Assembly: GCA_016204975.1 (NCBI GenBank)
Contig: JACQJP010000022.1
Location: forward strand, 1-57,781
From: Elusimicrobiota bacterium
Lineage (GTDB): Bacteria > Elusimicrobiota > Elusimicrobia > JACQJP01
Reading direction: 5' to 3'
Length of the DNA stretch: 57,781 bases
Part shown: positions 7,863 to 16,891 of the stretch, piece after piece
Layout of the letters: each line of letters opens with the position of its first letter
Position numbering within the stretch: the stretch's first letter is position 1
The notes under the pieces: generated by a model
The model's input: only the letters and a program-made list of their open reading frames with translations
Database searches by the model: none
What the model was told of the DNA's origin: nothing
Position numbers and translations under genes: made by a program

Positions 7863-10331
7863 ATGTCCAACCGCTTCACGGAACGCGCCCAAAGGGTCAT
7901 CCTGATCGCTCAGGAAGAGGCTAAACGCCTCAACCACGACTACGTGGGAACCGAGCACATCCTGCTGGGGCTGATCGCCCTGGGGGAGGGGGTGGCGGCC
8001 CAGGTCCTCTCCAACCTAGGAGTGGACTTGAGGCGGGTCCGATCCGAGATCGAAAAGATCGTGGGCACCGGGGACAACGTGATGCTTTTAGGTGAGATTC
8101 CTTTCACCCCCCGGGCCAAGAAGGTTTTGGAGTTTGCGGTGGAGGAGGCCCAGCACATGGGCCACTCCTATGTGGGCACCGAGCACCTGCTCTTGGGACT
8201 CATCCGGGAAGAGGAGGGCGTGGCGGCCCGCGTGCTGGAAAACCTGGGCCTGCGCTTGGACACCGTGAGGGAGGAGGTCTTAAACCTTTTGGGGGAAAGC
8301 CAGGGGCCCCATACCATCAACCCGACCCATGCCGCGCCCAGAGGAAAATCCAAGACCCCGACCCTGGATGAATTCGGCAGGGACCTGACCGCCCTGGCCC
8401 GCGAAAACAAACTGGACCCTTTGATCGGACGAGGCGATGAGATAGAAAGAGTGATCCAGATTCTTTCCAGGCGCACCAAGAACAACCCCATCCTGATCGG
8501 AGATCCCGGCGTGGGCAAGACCGCCATCGTGGAGGGGCTGGCCCAAAAGATCTCCGCAAACGAAATTCCGGAAATTCTCACCAACAAGAGGGTCATGACC
8601 CTGGACCTGGCGGCGGTGGTGGCGGGGACCAAATACCGAGGGGAGTTTGAGCAGAGGCTCAAAAACATCGTGGAGGAGATCCGCCGCTCCAAAAGCGCGG
8701 TCATCCTGTTCATCGACGAATTGCACACCGTCATCGGCGCTGGAGCCGCGGAGGGAGCCATCGACGCCTCCAACATGCTCAAACCTGCTCTGGCCCGAGG
8801 GGAACTTCAGTGCATCGGGGCCACCACCCTGGATGAATACCGCAAATACATCGAGCACGATGCGGCCCTGGAGAGGCGGTTTCAGCCGATCATGGTGGAC
8901 CCGCCCTCCGTGGAGAACACCATCGAGATCCTCAAAGGCTTGAAGGATCGCTACGAGAGCCACCATAAGGTCAAATTTACAGACGAGGCCCTGATCGCCG
9001 CCGCCCAGTTGGCGGACCGCTACATCACAGACCGCTACCTTCCGGACAAGGCCATTGACCTGATGGATGAATCCGGAAGCCGGGCGCGCCTGCAAACCAC
9101 CCAGACCCCTCCCAATCTCAAGGAAAAGGAGACTGAGATCGAGGAGATCGTCAAACAGAAAAACTCGTCCATCTCCTCCCAAGAGTATGAGAAGGCCGCC
9201 CGCATGCGGGACAAGGAAAAGGAGCTGCGCAAAAACCTGGAGGAATCCAAGAAGAAGTGGCGCGACAAAAGAGATTCCACCGTCCCCAGCATCACCGCGG
9301 AGGAGATCGCCACGGTCGTTTCCAAGTGGACCGGGGTTCCGGTCACCCGCCTGACGGAGACAGAGACCGAAAAGCTCATGCACATGGAGGATGAACTCCA
9401 CAAGCGGCTCATCGGACAGTCGGAGGCGATCCGCGTCGTCTCCCAGGCCATCCGCAGAAGCCGCACCGGCCTCAAGGACCCCCGGCACCCCACCGGGAGC
9501 TTTATCTTTTTAGGCCCCACCGGGGTCGGCAAGACGGAGTTGGCGCGGACCCTGGCGGAGTTTCTATTCGGAAATGAAGAGGCCATGATCCGAATCGACA
9601 TGTCCGAATATGGGGAGAAGTTTTCCGTCTCGCGCCTGATCGGCGCTCCGCCGGGATATGTGGGATATGAGGAGGGGGGACAGCTGACCGAGGCGGTCCG
9701 GCGCAAGCCCTACTCGGTCGTGCTCTTGGATGAAATCGAGAAGGCGCACCCGGATACCTTCAACATCCTGCTCCAGATCATGGACGACGGAATCCTGACG
9801 GACAATATGGGCCACAAAGTCAGTTTCAAAAACTCCGTCTTGATCATGACCTCCAACGTCGGGGCGCGGACCATCTCCCAGGGCAAGTCCCTGGGTTTTG
9901 TGGCCCATGAGGACGACGAGAAGGACTACCAGGCCATGAAGGAACGGGTCATGGAGGAGGTCAAACGAACCTTCAATCCGGAGTTCATCAACCGCGTGGA
10001 CGAGATCGTGGTCTTCCACATGCTCACCCAAGAGCATATGGAAAAAATTCTAGAGCTCATGCTGCAACGAGTGGAGGCGAAGATCCAGGACCAGGGATTC
10101 AAGATCGAGCTGAGCCCGGAGGCTAGAAAACATCTGGTCTCCATCGGATTTGATCCCAATTTTGGAGCCCGCCCCCTTCAGCGAACCATCCAAAAGCACC
10201 TGGAAGATCCTATCGCAGAGCAGATCCTATCCAAAAAATTTACTCCGGGTTCCACCATCCATATTGACTTCGACGAAGAACATCGCAGCCTGACCTTCCA
10301 CCACAAACCGGTCAGCAAGCTTCATACCTAG
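7863..10331 (+). CDS. clpC: AAA+ unfoldase ClpC (Clp protease ATP-binding subunit)
   Basis: Hexameric unfoldase that feeds substrates, including arginine-phosphorylated proteins, to ClpP. The 822 residues show the full ClpC plan: two Clp-N repeats (about 1-145, each with YVGTEHxLLGL), first AAA module with GDPGVGKT and VILFIDELHT, a UVR/middle segment (about 420-455, SSQEYEKAARMRDKEKELRK), second AAA module with GPTGVGKT and VVLLDEIEKAHPD, and the Clp-D2 small domain. The UVR segment separates ClpC from ClpA and ClpB. The start has a good ribosome binding site. mcsA-mcsB upstream suggests a working phosphoarginine pathway. clpP is not in the window. Confidence 0.95.
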   Translation: MSNRFTERAQRVILIAQEEAKRLNHDYVGTEHILLGLIALGEGVAAQVLSNLGVDLRRVRSEIEKIVGTGDNVMLLGEIPFTPRAKKVLEFAVEEAQHMGHSYVGTEHLLLGLIREEEGVAARVLENLGLRLDTVREEVLNLLGESQGPHTINPTHAAPRGKSKTPTLDEFGRDLTALARENKLDPLIGRGDEIERVIQILSRRTKNNPILIGDPGVGKTAIVEGLAQKISANEIPEILTNKRVMTLDLAAVVAGTKYRGEFEQRLKNIVEEIRRSKSAVILFIDELHTVIGAGAAEGAIDASNMLKPALARGELQCIGATTLDEYRKYIEHDAALERRFQPIMVDPPSVENTIEILKGLKDRYESHHKVKFTDEALIAAAQLADRYITDRYLPDKAIDLMDESGSRARLQTTQTPPNLKEKETEIEEIVKQKNSSISSQEYEKAARMRDKEKELRKNLEESKKKWRDKRDSTVPSITAEEIATVVSKWTGVPVTRLTETETEKLMHMEDELHKRLIGQSEAIRVVSQAIRRSRTGLKDPRHPTGSFIFLGPTGVGKTELARTLAEFLFGNEEAMIRIDMSEYGEKFSVSRLIGAPPGYVGYEEGGQLTEAVRRKPYSVVLLDEIEKAHPDTFNILLQIMDDGILTDNMGHKVSFKNSVLIMTSNVGARTISQGKSLGFVAHEDDEKDYQAMKERVMEEVKRTFNPEFINRVDEIVVFHMLTQEHMEKILELMLQRVEAKIQDQGFKIELSPEARKHLVSIGFDPNFGARPLQRTIQKHLEDPIAEQILSKKFTPGSTIHIDFDEEHRSLTFHHKPVSKLHT

Positions 10332-10345
10332 CCTCCACACACAGC

Positions 10346-12742
10346 GTGCAAATCGGCCCTGCCGCAGACCAAAAAGCCCGGCGCCACATCTTCGGGGCGC
10401 TGCTCCTGATTCTGCTGAAGTTGCCGCTCGCCGCAGAATCCCCTCCTTCCGTAACCGCCTCCACCCAGGCCCCCTCCACAGCCCCCTCGGAAACAGCGGT
10501 GCCCTCAGAACCCTGGAGCGTGGAGAAGGTGGAGTGGAAAGGGCTGATAAACGTCCGGGAAAGCGTGGTCCAAAAACATATCCGGGCCTCCCCCGGCGTC
10601 CTCTATGATTCCTCCGGCATCTCCTCGGACGTCCAAAGCCTCCTGAACCTGGGCTACTTTGAGCACGTGCAGGTGGATGTGCTGCCCCTGGCCCCTGCCT
10701 CCACGGGCCCCGTCCTGCCCCCCCCGGTCATCCTCTCCTACCAGGTGCGGGAGCGCCCCTGGATCGCAGAGATCCGCTGGAAGGGGAACCGCTCCCTCTC
10801 CACATCGAAACTTGCGGAAACCCTGCGCCTAAAATCCAACGATCCCCTGGAAGAATTCAAACTCAAAGAGGACCTCGAAAAAATCCGCCGCCTTTACCGG
10901 GAGAAGGGGTATGCCCATGCCACAATCGAGGTGGAGCGTGCGGCGCCTAAAGACAAGGAAAACCGCCTCTCCCTCACCTTCTCGATTCAGGAGGGGAAGA
11001 AAGTGACGGTGAAAAAGGTGGCTCTGCATGGGGTCTCCGCGTTTAGGGAAAAGCGTCTGATCAAGAAAATGGAAAACCGACCCGGCAAGGTTTTCCAGGA
11101 CGAGCGACTATCCAAAGACCTTGAGAAGCTTGAGAAATACTACAAGGATCGAGGCTACCTCCTCTACGCCGCCAGCGCGCCGGTCGTGACCGCGCAGGAA
11201 GAGGAATCCAAGATCTTTCTGGACCTATTCATCCAGGAAGGGCCCAAGCTGAGGTTCGGATCCTTTTCCTTCTCCGGAAACTTCGTCTATGAATCGGAGG
11301 CGCTGCGGAAGGTGACCCGCATCCGCCCCGGCAAAATCTACAATCAGGAAAAGGTGGATGAAACCATCCAGGAAATCCAACAGCTCTATGCCGACCTGGG
11401 ACACCTCCGGGCCCAAATCCTCCCCCAACCGCAGATCCAATCGGAAACGGGCGTCGTGGAAATGCATTTCAAGATCGAGGAGGGGCCGGTGATCCGTGTC
11501 GGGGCGGTGGATGTGGAGGGAAATACCTACACCAAAGACTATGTCCTGCTGCGGGAGATCGTGATCCGGGAGGGGGAGATCTTCAGCGCCAAAAAAATAC
11601 GCAAAAGCCAGGAGCGCATCTTCAACCTGGGATTTTTAGACGACATCCGGGTGGACCTTCAAAACACCGAGGACCCCCAGACGGTGGACCTCCTCTTCGA
11701 CGTCAAAGAGGGAAGGCCCGGAATCTTCTCGGCCGGCGCAGGATTTTCCTCCGTGGACGGCCTGGTGGGCACCCTGCAGGTGCAGCACATGAATCTTTTG
11801 GGACGGGCCCACCGGCTGAACTTTCTTTGGGAATTCGGAGGCCGCGTCCAGAACTTCGACATCGGCTGGACCAACCCCTGGCTCCTCAATAAACCCATCA
11901 GCTACGGATTCAGCGTCTTCAACACCCGGCGCCGCAGGCAGTTCTCCACCGAAAGCACCGGTTTTAAGGAGAAAAGGACCGGCGGCAGCGTCCAGCTAGG
12001 CCCCCGTTTTGCCGACGATAAATACCGCCTGAACCTCACCTATACCTACCAAACGGTAGAAATCTTCGACGTGCTGGATAAATTCAAAAGCTCCATTCGG
12101 GAGGGAACGGACACCTCCTCCATCCTCTCGACCGAGTTTACCCGGGACACCCGAGACAACTTCTTCGATCCCACCCACGGCAACAAAAACACCGCGAGCG
12201 TGCGCCTGGCGGGGGGGCCCCTGGGAGGAACCATCCGTTTCTACAACCCGGGATATTCGACCGGCTGGTTCTGGCATCTCCTCTCCGCCGGCGACTACCC
12301 GCTCGTATTCTCTTTAGGCTCCCGGGGAGGCTTCATCGAGGAGTTCGGCAGCTCCTCCGACGTTCCGGTATTCGAGAAGTTTTTCATCGGAGGACCCGAC
12401 AGCATCCGCGGCTACGACATCCGGGGGGACATCGGCCCCGCGGAGGGGGGAAAGGTCTTCTCCATCTTCAACGCGGAGCTCAAGTTCCCCTTGGTCCGGG
12501 AGGCCAAGCGAACCATCCTGCAACTGGTGGGCTTCTTTGACGCCGGAAGCGCCTGGAGAAACTTCCAGGAACTGAGCTTCGAGATGGGCTCCCAAGAGAG
12601 GCAACTAAAAGCAGGGACCGGCATCGAGATCCGGTTCAAAACTCCCGTCTTCCCCATCCGCCTGGGCTGGGGGTACGGACTCCACCATAAACCAGGCAGG
12701 GACAAGACCGAGATTTACTTTACCATCGGCAATCTCTTTTAA
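10346..12742 (+). CDS. bamA: Outer-membrane protein assembly factor BamA
   Basis: Omp85-family pore that inserts beta-barrel proteins into the outer membrane. The 798 residues comprise a signal peptide (ARRHIFGALLLILLKLPLAAE), a Ser/Thr/Pro/Ala-rich linker (about 32-55), five POTRA domains (about 58-430) and a C-terminal barrel with the conserved L6 loop motif seen as GGPDSIRGYDIRG. The protein ends in an aromatic-containing beta strand, IYFTIGNLF. The GTG at 10346 is the first start that gives a signal peptide; no clear ribosome binding site precedes it. The linker DNA (10468-10489) shares a 22-bp identical block with ompH (13615-13636). Confidence 0.93.
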   Translation: MQIGPAADQKARRHIFGALLLILLKLPLAAESPPSVTASTQAPSTAPSETAVPSEPWSVEKVEWKGLINVRESVVQKHIRASPGVLYDSSGISSDVQSLLNLGYFEHVQVDVLPLAPASTGPVLPPPVILSYQVRERPWIAEIRWKGNRSLSTSKLAETLRLKSNDPLEEFKLKEDLEKIRRLYREKGYAHATIEVERAAPKDKENRLSLTFSIQEGKKVTVKKVALHGVSAFREKRLIKKMENRPGKVFQDERLSKDLEKLEKYYKDRGYLLYAASAPVVTAQEEESKIFLDLFIQEGPKLRFGSFSFSGNFVYESEALRKVTRIRPGKIYNQEKVDETIQEIQQLYADLGHLRAQILPQPQIQSETGVVEMHFKIEEGPVIRVGAVDVEGNTYTKDYVLLREIVIREGEIFSAKKIRKSQERIFNLGFLDDIRVDLQNTEDPQTVDLLFDVKEGRPGIFSAGAGFSSVDGLVGTLQVQHMNLLGRAHRLNFLWEFGGRVQNFDIGWTNPWLLNKPISYGFSVFNTRRRRQFSTESTGFKEKRTGGSVQLGPRFADDKYRLNLTYTYQTVEIFDVLDKFKSSIREGTDTSSILSTEFTRDTRDNFFDPTHGNKNTASVRLAGGPLGGTIRFYNPGYSTGWFWHLLSAGDYPLVFSLGSRGGFIEEFGSSSDVPVFEKFFIGGPDSIRGYDIRGDIGPAEGGKVFSIFNAELKFPLVREAKRTILQLVGFFDAGSAWRNFQELSFEMGSQERQLKAGTGIEIRFKTPVFPIRLGWGYGLHHKPGRDKTEIYFTIGNLF

Positions 12743-12752
12743 ATGATGGACA

Positions 12753-12940
12753 GGACTTTTGCAAAAAGGAGTCAGGGGGTCCTGTCCGGGGTTGCCTTCC
12801 GAAAAACTCTCGGCATCGCAGCCTCGCTCCGGCATTTTGCCAGGCCTCCGCTGACGCTCCGTGCGAATGGCCTGGCAAAACACGGTTTTCTCCAGGCAAT
12901 CCCCGGCCAGTCCCCTTCTCAATATCCTTGCAAAAGTCCA
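12753..12940 (-). repeat. Long-hairpin MITE-like element, type B copy 1 (B1)
   Basis: Bounded by GGACTTTTGCAAA and TTGCAAAAGTCC, about 188 bp, and inverted relative to copies B2 (14998-15186) and B3 (42197-42390). The interior differs from type A: it has TTGCCTGGAGAAAACCGTG and paired TTTTGCCAGGCC blocks. It starts 10 bp after the bamA stop codon. Just past its right end GTCCAGTTA is repeated 11 bp further on, possibly a trace of another event. Confidence 0.85.
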
Positions 12941-12959
12941 GTTAGAGTCCAGTTAAATG

Positions 12960-12988
12960 TTGTCACCCCAATGGGGAAGTGTTATATT
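12960..12988 (+). promoter_or_regulatory. Sigma70-type promoter of the ompH-lpx run
   Basis: TTGTCA (12960-12965), 17-bp spacer, TATATT (12983-12988). It lies in the 53-bp unique strip between repeats B1 and A2. Transcription would start near 12995, at the first bases of A2, so A2 forms the 5' leader of the ompH mRNA and any start codon before about 12995 is unlikely to be used. Confidence 0.6.
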
Positions 12989-12993
12989 AGAAT

Positions 12994-13194
12994 TGGACTT
13001 TTGCAAATGCATAGAATGGAATGGCCAGGGGTCCTTAGAAAACATCCGACGGGGGTGGCCGAGGATTTGCCCTGCAGACCCCGTAGCGGAAGGGGGGCCC
13101 TTGGGGGGGAACCGACGGGACTGGTTCCCCGGGGTCCGGGGGCTAAGGGCAAACCTCGGCCAGGACCCCTGTCGGTATTAAAGAAAACCCTGGC
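12994..13194 (+). repeat. Type A element copy 2 (A2), right end missing, runs into ompH
   Basis: Matches A1 from TGGACTTTTGCAAA to ...AAAGAAAACCCTGGC at 13194 and then stops: the final 30-odd bases and right terminal repeat found in A1 are absent. Immediately afterwards the sequence codes for the hydrophobic part of the OmpH signal peptide. The reading frame of ompH is open across the whole element. Confidence 0.8.
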
Positions 13195-13945
13195 GGTTGC
13201 ATCCTTCCTGGCGGCCTCCTCTTTCCAGCCTCCCATCCAAGCCCTGGAAATCTCTCTGGAGGAAAACCGTGGGGAGCGAGGCAGTGTCGGGTTTATCAAC
13301 ATGCAGCAGGCCTTCCAGGCCTCCCCCCGCACCCAAAGGGCCAAAGAGGAATTTGAAAGGGAGGTGAAGGTCTGGGAAGATAAGATTTACGAAAAGAAGG
13401 CGGCGATCTCTCTTTTAAAAACTGAAATCTCCCAGTTGGAGCTCCAAAAAAAGGGAGGGCTCCGGCATATTCTTCCGGGACTGACCCCATTTGAAAACAT
13501 CCTGCCCTCCACCTCCACCTCTCAGGCCTCTTCCGTGGAAATCTCCACAACCGGTCCAGCCCCCTCCACAGAGCTCCGGGAACCGGCCGGGGGGCCAGAG
13601 ACCCCCACCGTGCCGGCCCCCTCCACAGCCCCCTCGCAGAGCTCGGGGACGGATGGAGCGCCGGCTCCCCCCATCTCCCCGGACATCGAGTCCCTGCTTC
13701 GGGAAAGAGGGACGGAGCTGGAACGTCTGCAGGGGGAGCTGAAGGAACTGGAAAAGGCCGCGGAGCAGCACCTGCTCCAATGGGAGGAGATTAAAACCAA
13801 AATCCTCCTGGGGGAAATCTATACGGTGCTCAAGGAGGTGGCCTCCGAAGAGGGGGTGAGCGTGGTCGTCGAGAAAAATGCTATACTGTATGGCCAGCCT
13901 GCCGTGGACTTGACGCAGAAACTCCTGGACCGGCTGCAAAAATAG
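13007..13945 (+). CDS. ompH: OmpH/Skp-family periplasmic chaperone, 5' end formed by repeat A2
   Basis: Skp-type chaperone that escorts outer-membrane proteins to BamA, encoded just upstream. The OmpH core is [14 protein letters not shown], then a long coiled coil and a C-terminal segment ending [20 protein letters not shown]. The true start is unclear. The signal-peptide-like stretch [15 protein letters not shown] begins inside repeat A2, and the in-frame ATGs are at 13007 and 13016, with rarer GTG 13055 and TTG 13067. I used 13007 because the promoter at 12960 would not transcribe earlier starts (12971, 12743). None has a convincing ribosome binding site. An S-type 19-codon insert and a Pro/Ser/Thr-rich stretch (about residues 165-215) interrupt the coiled coil. 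Confidence 0.8.
   Translation: MHRMEWPGVLRKHPTGVAEDLPCRPRSGRGALGGEPTGLVPRGPGAKGKPRPGPLSVLKKTLAVASFLAASSFQPPIQALEISLEENRGERGSVGFINMQQAFQASPRTQRAKEEFEREVKVWEDKIYEKKAAISLLKTEISQLELQKKGGLRHILPGLTPFENILPSTSTSQASSVEISTTGPAPSTELREPAGGPETPTVPAPSTAPSQSSGTDGAPAPPISPDIESLLRERGTELERLQGELKELEKAAEQHLLQWEEIKTKILLGEIYTVLKEVASEEGVSVVVEKNAILYGQPAVDLTQKLLDRLQK
13560..13628 (+). repeat. S-type 57-bp in-frame insert in ompH
   Basis: CCCCCTCCACAG occurs at 13560-13571 and again at 13617-13628, exactly 57 bp apart. The intervening DNA codes for [19 protein letters not shown] and resembles inserts at 41749-41814 and 32551-32612. The protein therefore carries APST twice, 19 residues apart. Confidence 0.75.
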
Positions 13946-14994
13946 TGAGGCTGACCGTTCAACAAATCACAGAGCTTGTCTCTGGCAAGCTGGAAGGCGA
14001 CCCCCAGCAGGTTCTGGAAGGGGCGGCATCGCTTGGGGAGGCCACCCCCAAAGACGTTTCCTTCCTGGCCCATCCTCGATATGCCGCGCAACTGCGTCAA
14101 ACCCAAGCCGGCTGCGTCCTGCTCCCGGAAAACAACGCCCTGATTAAGAGCGGGTCCTTTACCCAGATCTACGTAAAAAATCCCCAATGGGCCTTCGCCC
14201 AGGTTCTGTCCCAACTGGAGCCCGAGAGGCGCTCCCACCCACGAGGAGTCCACGCCACCGCTCTGATCGCATCCTCCGCAAAAGTGGCCCCCTCCGCCTC
14301 CCTGGGAGCCTATTGCGTGATTGAAGAAGGCGCAGAGATCGGCGAGGAGGCCATCCTCTACCCTCAATGTTACGTCGGAAGAAACAGCAAAATCGGCCGC
14401 CGGTGCCTGCTCTATCCCCAGACAGTGGTCCGGGAGGAGGTGGAGGTGGGGGAAGACTGCATTCTCCATTCGGGGTGCGTTCTGGGGGCGGACGGCTACG
14501 GGTACGTCTTCATGCAACAGAAGCACAAAAAAATTCCTCAACTGGGCCGGGTGAAGGTGGAAGCGGAGGTGGAGATCGGAGCCAACGTCACCGTTGACCG
14601 CGCCACCATCGGAACCACGACCATCGGCAAGGGAACCAAGATAGACAACCTGGTGCAGATCGCCCACAACGTTCAGATCGGGGAACACTGCCTGATCATC
14701 GCCCAGGCCGGAATCGCCGGTTCGACCAAAATCGGCAACGGCGTCATCCTGGCCGGGCAGGCCGGAGTCATCGGGCATATCACCGTCGGAGACCAAGTCC
14801 GGATTGGAGCTCAATCCGGCGTCATCGGCGACGTGCCCGCAGGCGCCATCCTCTGGGGAACGCCGGCACAACCCCACCGGCAATCCCTAAAGCTGGAAGC
14901 CCTGCAGCGGAAACTCCCGAAACTCTTCGAGACGGTCCGGGAGTTGAAAAAAAAGCTCGGAACCAACGGCAAAAGGAAAAGGAGCCAAGATTAG
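13945..14994 (+). CDS. lpxD: UDP-3-O-acylglucosamine N-acyltransferase LpxD
   Basis: Third enzyme of lipid A synthesis, adding the N-linked acyl chain to UDP-3-O-acyl-glucosamine. The 349 residues have the N-terminal uridine-binding domain ([18 protein letters not shown]) and a left-handed beta helix of hexapeptide repeats, with the active-site region [18 protein letters not shown] and [12 protein letters not shown]. The GTG start overlaps the last base of the ompH stop. A lysine-rich tail ends at TAG within the TTAGA that abuts repeat B2. LpxD is made as a trimer in the cytoplasm. Confidence 0.93.
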   Translation: MRLTVQQITELVSGKLEGDPQQVLEGAASLGEATPKDVSFLAHPRYAAQLRQTQAGCVLLPENNALIKSGSFTQIYVKNPQWAFAQVLSQLEPERRSHPRGVHATALIASSAKVAPSASLGAYCVIEEGAEIGEEAILYPQCYVGRNSKIGRRCLLYPQTVVREEVEVGEDCILHSGCVLGADGYGYVFMQQKHKKIPQLGRVKVEAEVEIGANVTVDRATIGTTTIGKGTKIDNLVQIAHNVQIGEHCLIIAQAGIAGSTKIGNGVILAGQAGVIGHITVGDQVRIGAQSGVIGDVPAGAILWGTPAQPHRQSLKLEALQRKLPKLFETVRELKKKLGTNGKRKRSQD

Positions 14995-14997
14995 AAC

Positions 14998-15186
14998 TGG
15001 ACTTTTGCAAATCTATGGATAAAGGGCTGGCCGGAGGATTGCCTGGAGAAAACCGTGTTTTGCCAGGCCATTCGCACGCAGCGCCAGCGGAGGCCTGGCA
15101 AAATGCCGGAGCGAGCCTCGCAAATGGCGAGCGTTTTTCGGAAGGCAACCCCCGGACAGGCCCCAATTCCATTTTGCAAAAGTCCA
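14998..15186 (+). repeat. Long-hairpin MITE-like element, type B copy 2 (B2)
   Basis: Fills the gap between lpxD and lpxC. The ends are TGGACTTTTGCAAA and TTTTGCAAAAGTCCA. TTAGA occurs on both sides (14991-14995 and 15188-15192), the best candidate for a target duplication in the window. It is in the opposite orientation to B1. Confidence 0.85.
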
Positions 15187-15194
15187 ATTAGACT

Positions 15195-16064
15195 ATGGAA
15201 AACTTTCAGACGACACTCCAGCGCGAGGTTTCCCTGCGGGGCATCGGCCTCCACACCGGATGCCAGAGCACGATCACCTTCCGTCCGGCGCCCCCGAACA
15301 CCGGCATTCGATTTTTTCGCACGGACCTCCCCGCCTCCCTACCCATCCCGGCGCGGGTGCGCTTCGTCGTCGCAACCCAGCGGGGAACCACGCTGGGTTT
15401 GAACGGCCACCGCATCCATACCGTAGAACACGTGCTCTCCGCCTGCGCAGGCCTGAGCCTCGACAATGCCGACATCCTCCTGGACGGTCCGGAGCCTCCC
15501 GCCATGGACGGCTCGGCTTTGCCGTTTGTCCGGGCCCTTCTTCAAGGCGGTCTTCAAACCCAGAAAGACGGGGTCAAACGATTCCTACGCCTCCCCCATC
15601 CCATCCGCTACGAATCCGACGCCTCTTCTTTCATCGCCGAACCTTCCGAGGCGCCGGAAATACACGTGACCTATACGCATCCCCACGTCTTGGTGCAGCG
15701 TCAAAGTTTCGGCACACCCTTGAATCCCGACGCCTATCTGGGAGAGATCGCCGGAGCCCGCACGTTCTGTTTCCAGGAAGAACTTGAGTTCTTCAAGAAA
15801 AACGGCCTGGCGAAGGGGGGCTCTTTGGACAACGCCGTGGTGATTGGGCCCGACAAAATCCATACCCGGGAAAACCGTCTTCGCTACGCCGATGAGTTCG
15901 TTCGCCATAAATTCCTGGACCTCCTGGGAGACTTGGCCCTGCTGGGCCGGGAACTGAAAATCAAACTCCGGGCCGTGCGCAGCGGACACACCCACAACGT
16001 CGCCTTTGCCAAGCTCTTGGAGGAAGCCGCCCGGAAACTCAGAAAAAACCAGACTTGCTCATGA
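15195..16064 (+). CDS. lpxC: UDP-3-O-acyl-N-acetylglucosamine deacetylase LpxC
   Basis: Zinc-dependent committed step of lipid A synthesis. The 289-residue protein keeps every catalytic residue at the E. coli numbers: zinc ligands H79, H238 and D242, base E78 (HTVEHV), D246 (LDLLGD) and H265 (SGHTHN). It is a stand-alone LpxC with no FabZ domain; in several related phyla the two are fused. The ATG at 15195 lies 8 bp after the end of repeat B2, so any ribosome binding site would have to lie in or next to the element. It overlaps lpxA by 4 bp. Confidence 0.95.
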   Translation: MENFQTTLQREVSLRGIGLHTGCQSTITFRPAPPNTGIRFFRTDLPASLPIPARVRFVVATQRGTTLGLNGHRIHTVEHVLSACAGLSLDNADILLDGPEPPAMDGSALPFVRALLQGGLQTQKDGVKRFLRLPHPIRYESDASSFIAEPSEAPEIHVTYTHPHVLVQRQSFGTPLNPDAYLGEIAGARTFCFQEELEFFKKNGLAKGGSLDNAVVIGPDKIHTRENRLRYADEFVRHKFLDLLGDLALLGRELKIKLRAVRSGHTHNVAFAKLLEEAARKLRKNQTCS

Positions 16065-16891
16065 CTGTAACCACCGCCATCCACCCCACCGCGGTCGTTC
16101 ACCCCTGCGCGGAAATCGCCGACGGGGTAGAGATCGCCCCCTACGCCGTCATCGGGGAAGAGGTGCGGATCGGCAAAAACACCACCATCGGCCCCCACGC
16201 CATCGTAGAATTTACCACCCTGGGGGAAAACTGCCGTGTTTTTTCTCACGCCATCGTCGGAACGGCCCCGCAAGACTTAAAATACAAAGGCGAACCCACG
16301 CGCCTCGTCCTGGGAAACAACGTCACGGTCCGGGAATGCGTGACCCTGAACCGGGGAAGCGCAGCCACCGGAGAAACGCGCATCGCGGACAACTGCCTCT
16401 TTATGGCCTACAGCCACGTGGCCCACGACTGCCGCATCGGGCGCGGCGTCATTCTCGCCAACGCGACGGCGTTGGCCGGACATGTGGAGGTGGGCGACTA
16501 TGCCGTTCTCAGCACGATGATCGGCGTGCATCAGTTCGTGCGCATCGGAAAACTGGCCATGCTCGGAGGGGGTGCCATGGTCAGCCTGGACATCCCTCCC
16601 TACTGTATCGCCCAGGGAGACCGCGCGCATTTGTTCGGGCTCAATCTCGTGGGCCTGCGGCGCGCCGGTCTTCCCAAAAGGGCTATCGAACAGATCAAAC
16701 AGGTCTACCGCATGGTCTTTGAGTCCACCTCCAGGCTGGAGGAAATCGTCAAAAAACTTCAAGACCCGGCGGGAAATCTCCTCCCCGCGCCGGACGGCTC
16801 CCCTTGGCTTCCTGAAGCGGCGGAGATGATCCGGTTCTTAAGTCAATCCTCGCGCGGGCTGACCCGCCCCCGAAGGCAGCAAGAAGCATGA
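16061..16891 (+). CDS. lpxA: UDP-N-acetylglucosamine acyltransferase LpxA
   Basis: First acyl transfer of lipid A synthesis, from acyl-ACP to the 3-OH of UDP-GlcNAc. The 276 residues form a hexapeptide-repeat helix (IHPTAVVHP, IGKNTTIGPHAIVE) with the catalytic His in MAYSHVAHDCRIG and a helical C-terminal domain. The ATG at 16061 overlaps the lpxC stop (ATGA); a TTG at 16055 is a less likely start. The gene is coupled to lpxI by another ATGA overlap. Confidence 0.95.
   Translation: MTVTTAIHPTAVVHPCAEIADGVEIAPYAVIGEEVRIGKNTTIGPHAIVEFTTLGENCRVFSHAIVGTAPQDLKYKGEPTRLVLGNNVTVRECVTLNRGSAATGETRIADNCLFMAYSHVAHDCRIGRGVILANATALAGHVEVGDYAVLSTMIGVHQFVRIGKLAMLGGGAMVSLDIPPYCIAQGDRAHLFGLNLVGLRRAGLPKRAIEQIKQVYRMVFESTSRLEEIVKKLQDPAGNLLPAPDGSPWLPEAAEMIRFLSQSSRGLTRPRRQQEA

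Noticed and set aside
12743-13006. A 400-codon version of ompH starting right after bamA
   Set aside because: The frame is open only because it crosses repeats B1 and A2; the likely promoter lies at 12960-12988, downstream of that start.
15195-16064. LpxC-FabZ fusion
   Set aside because: The reading frame ends after the LpxC domain and no FabZ motif follows; lpxA starts at the stop codon.
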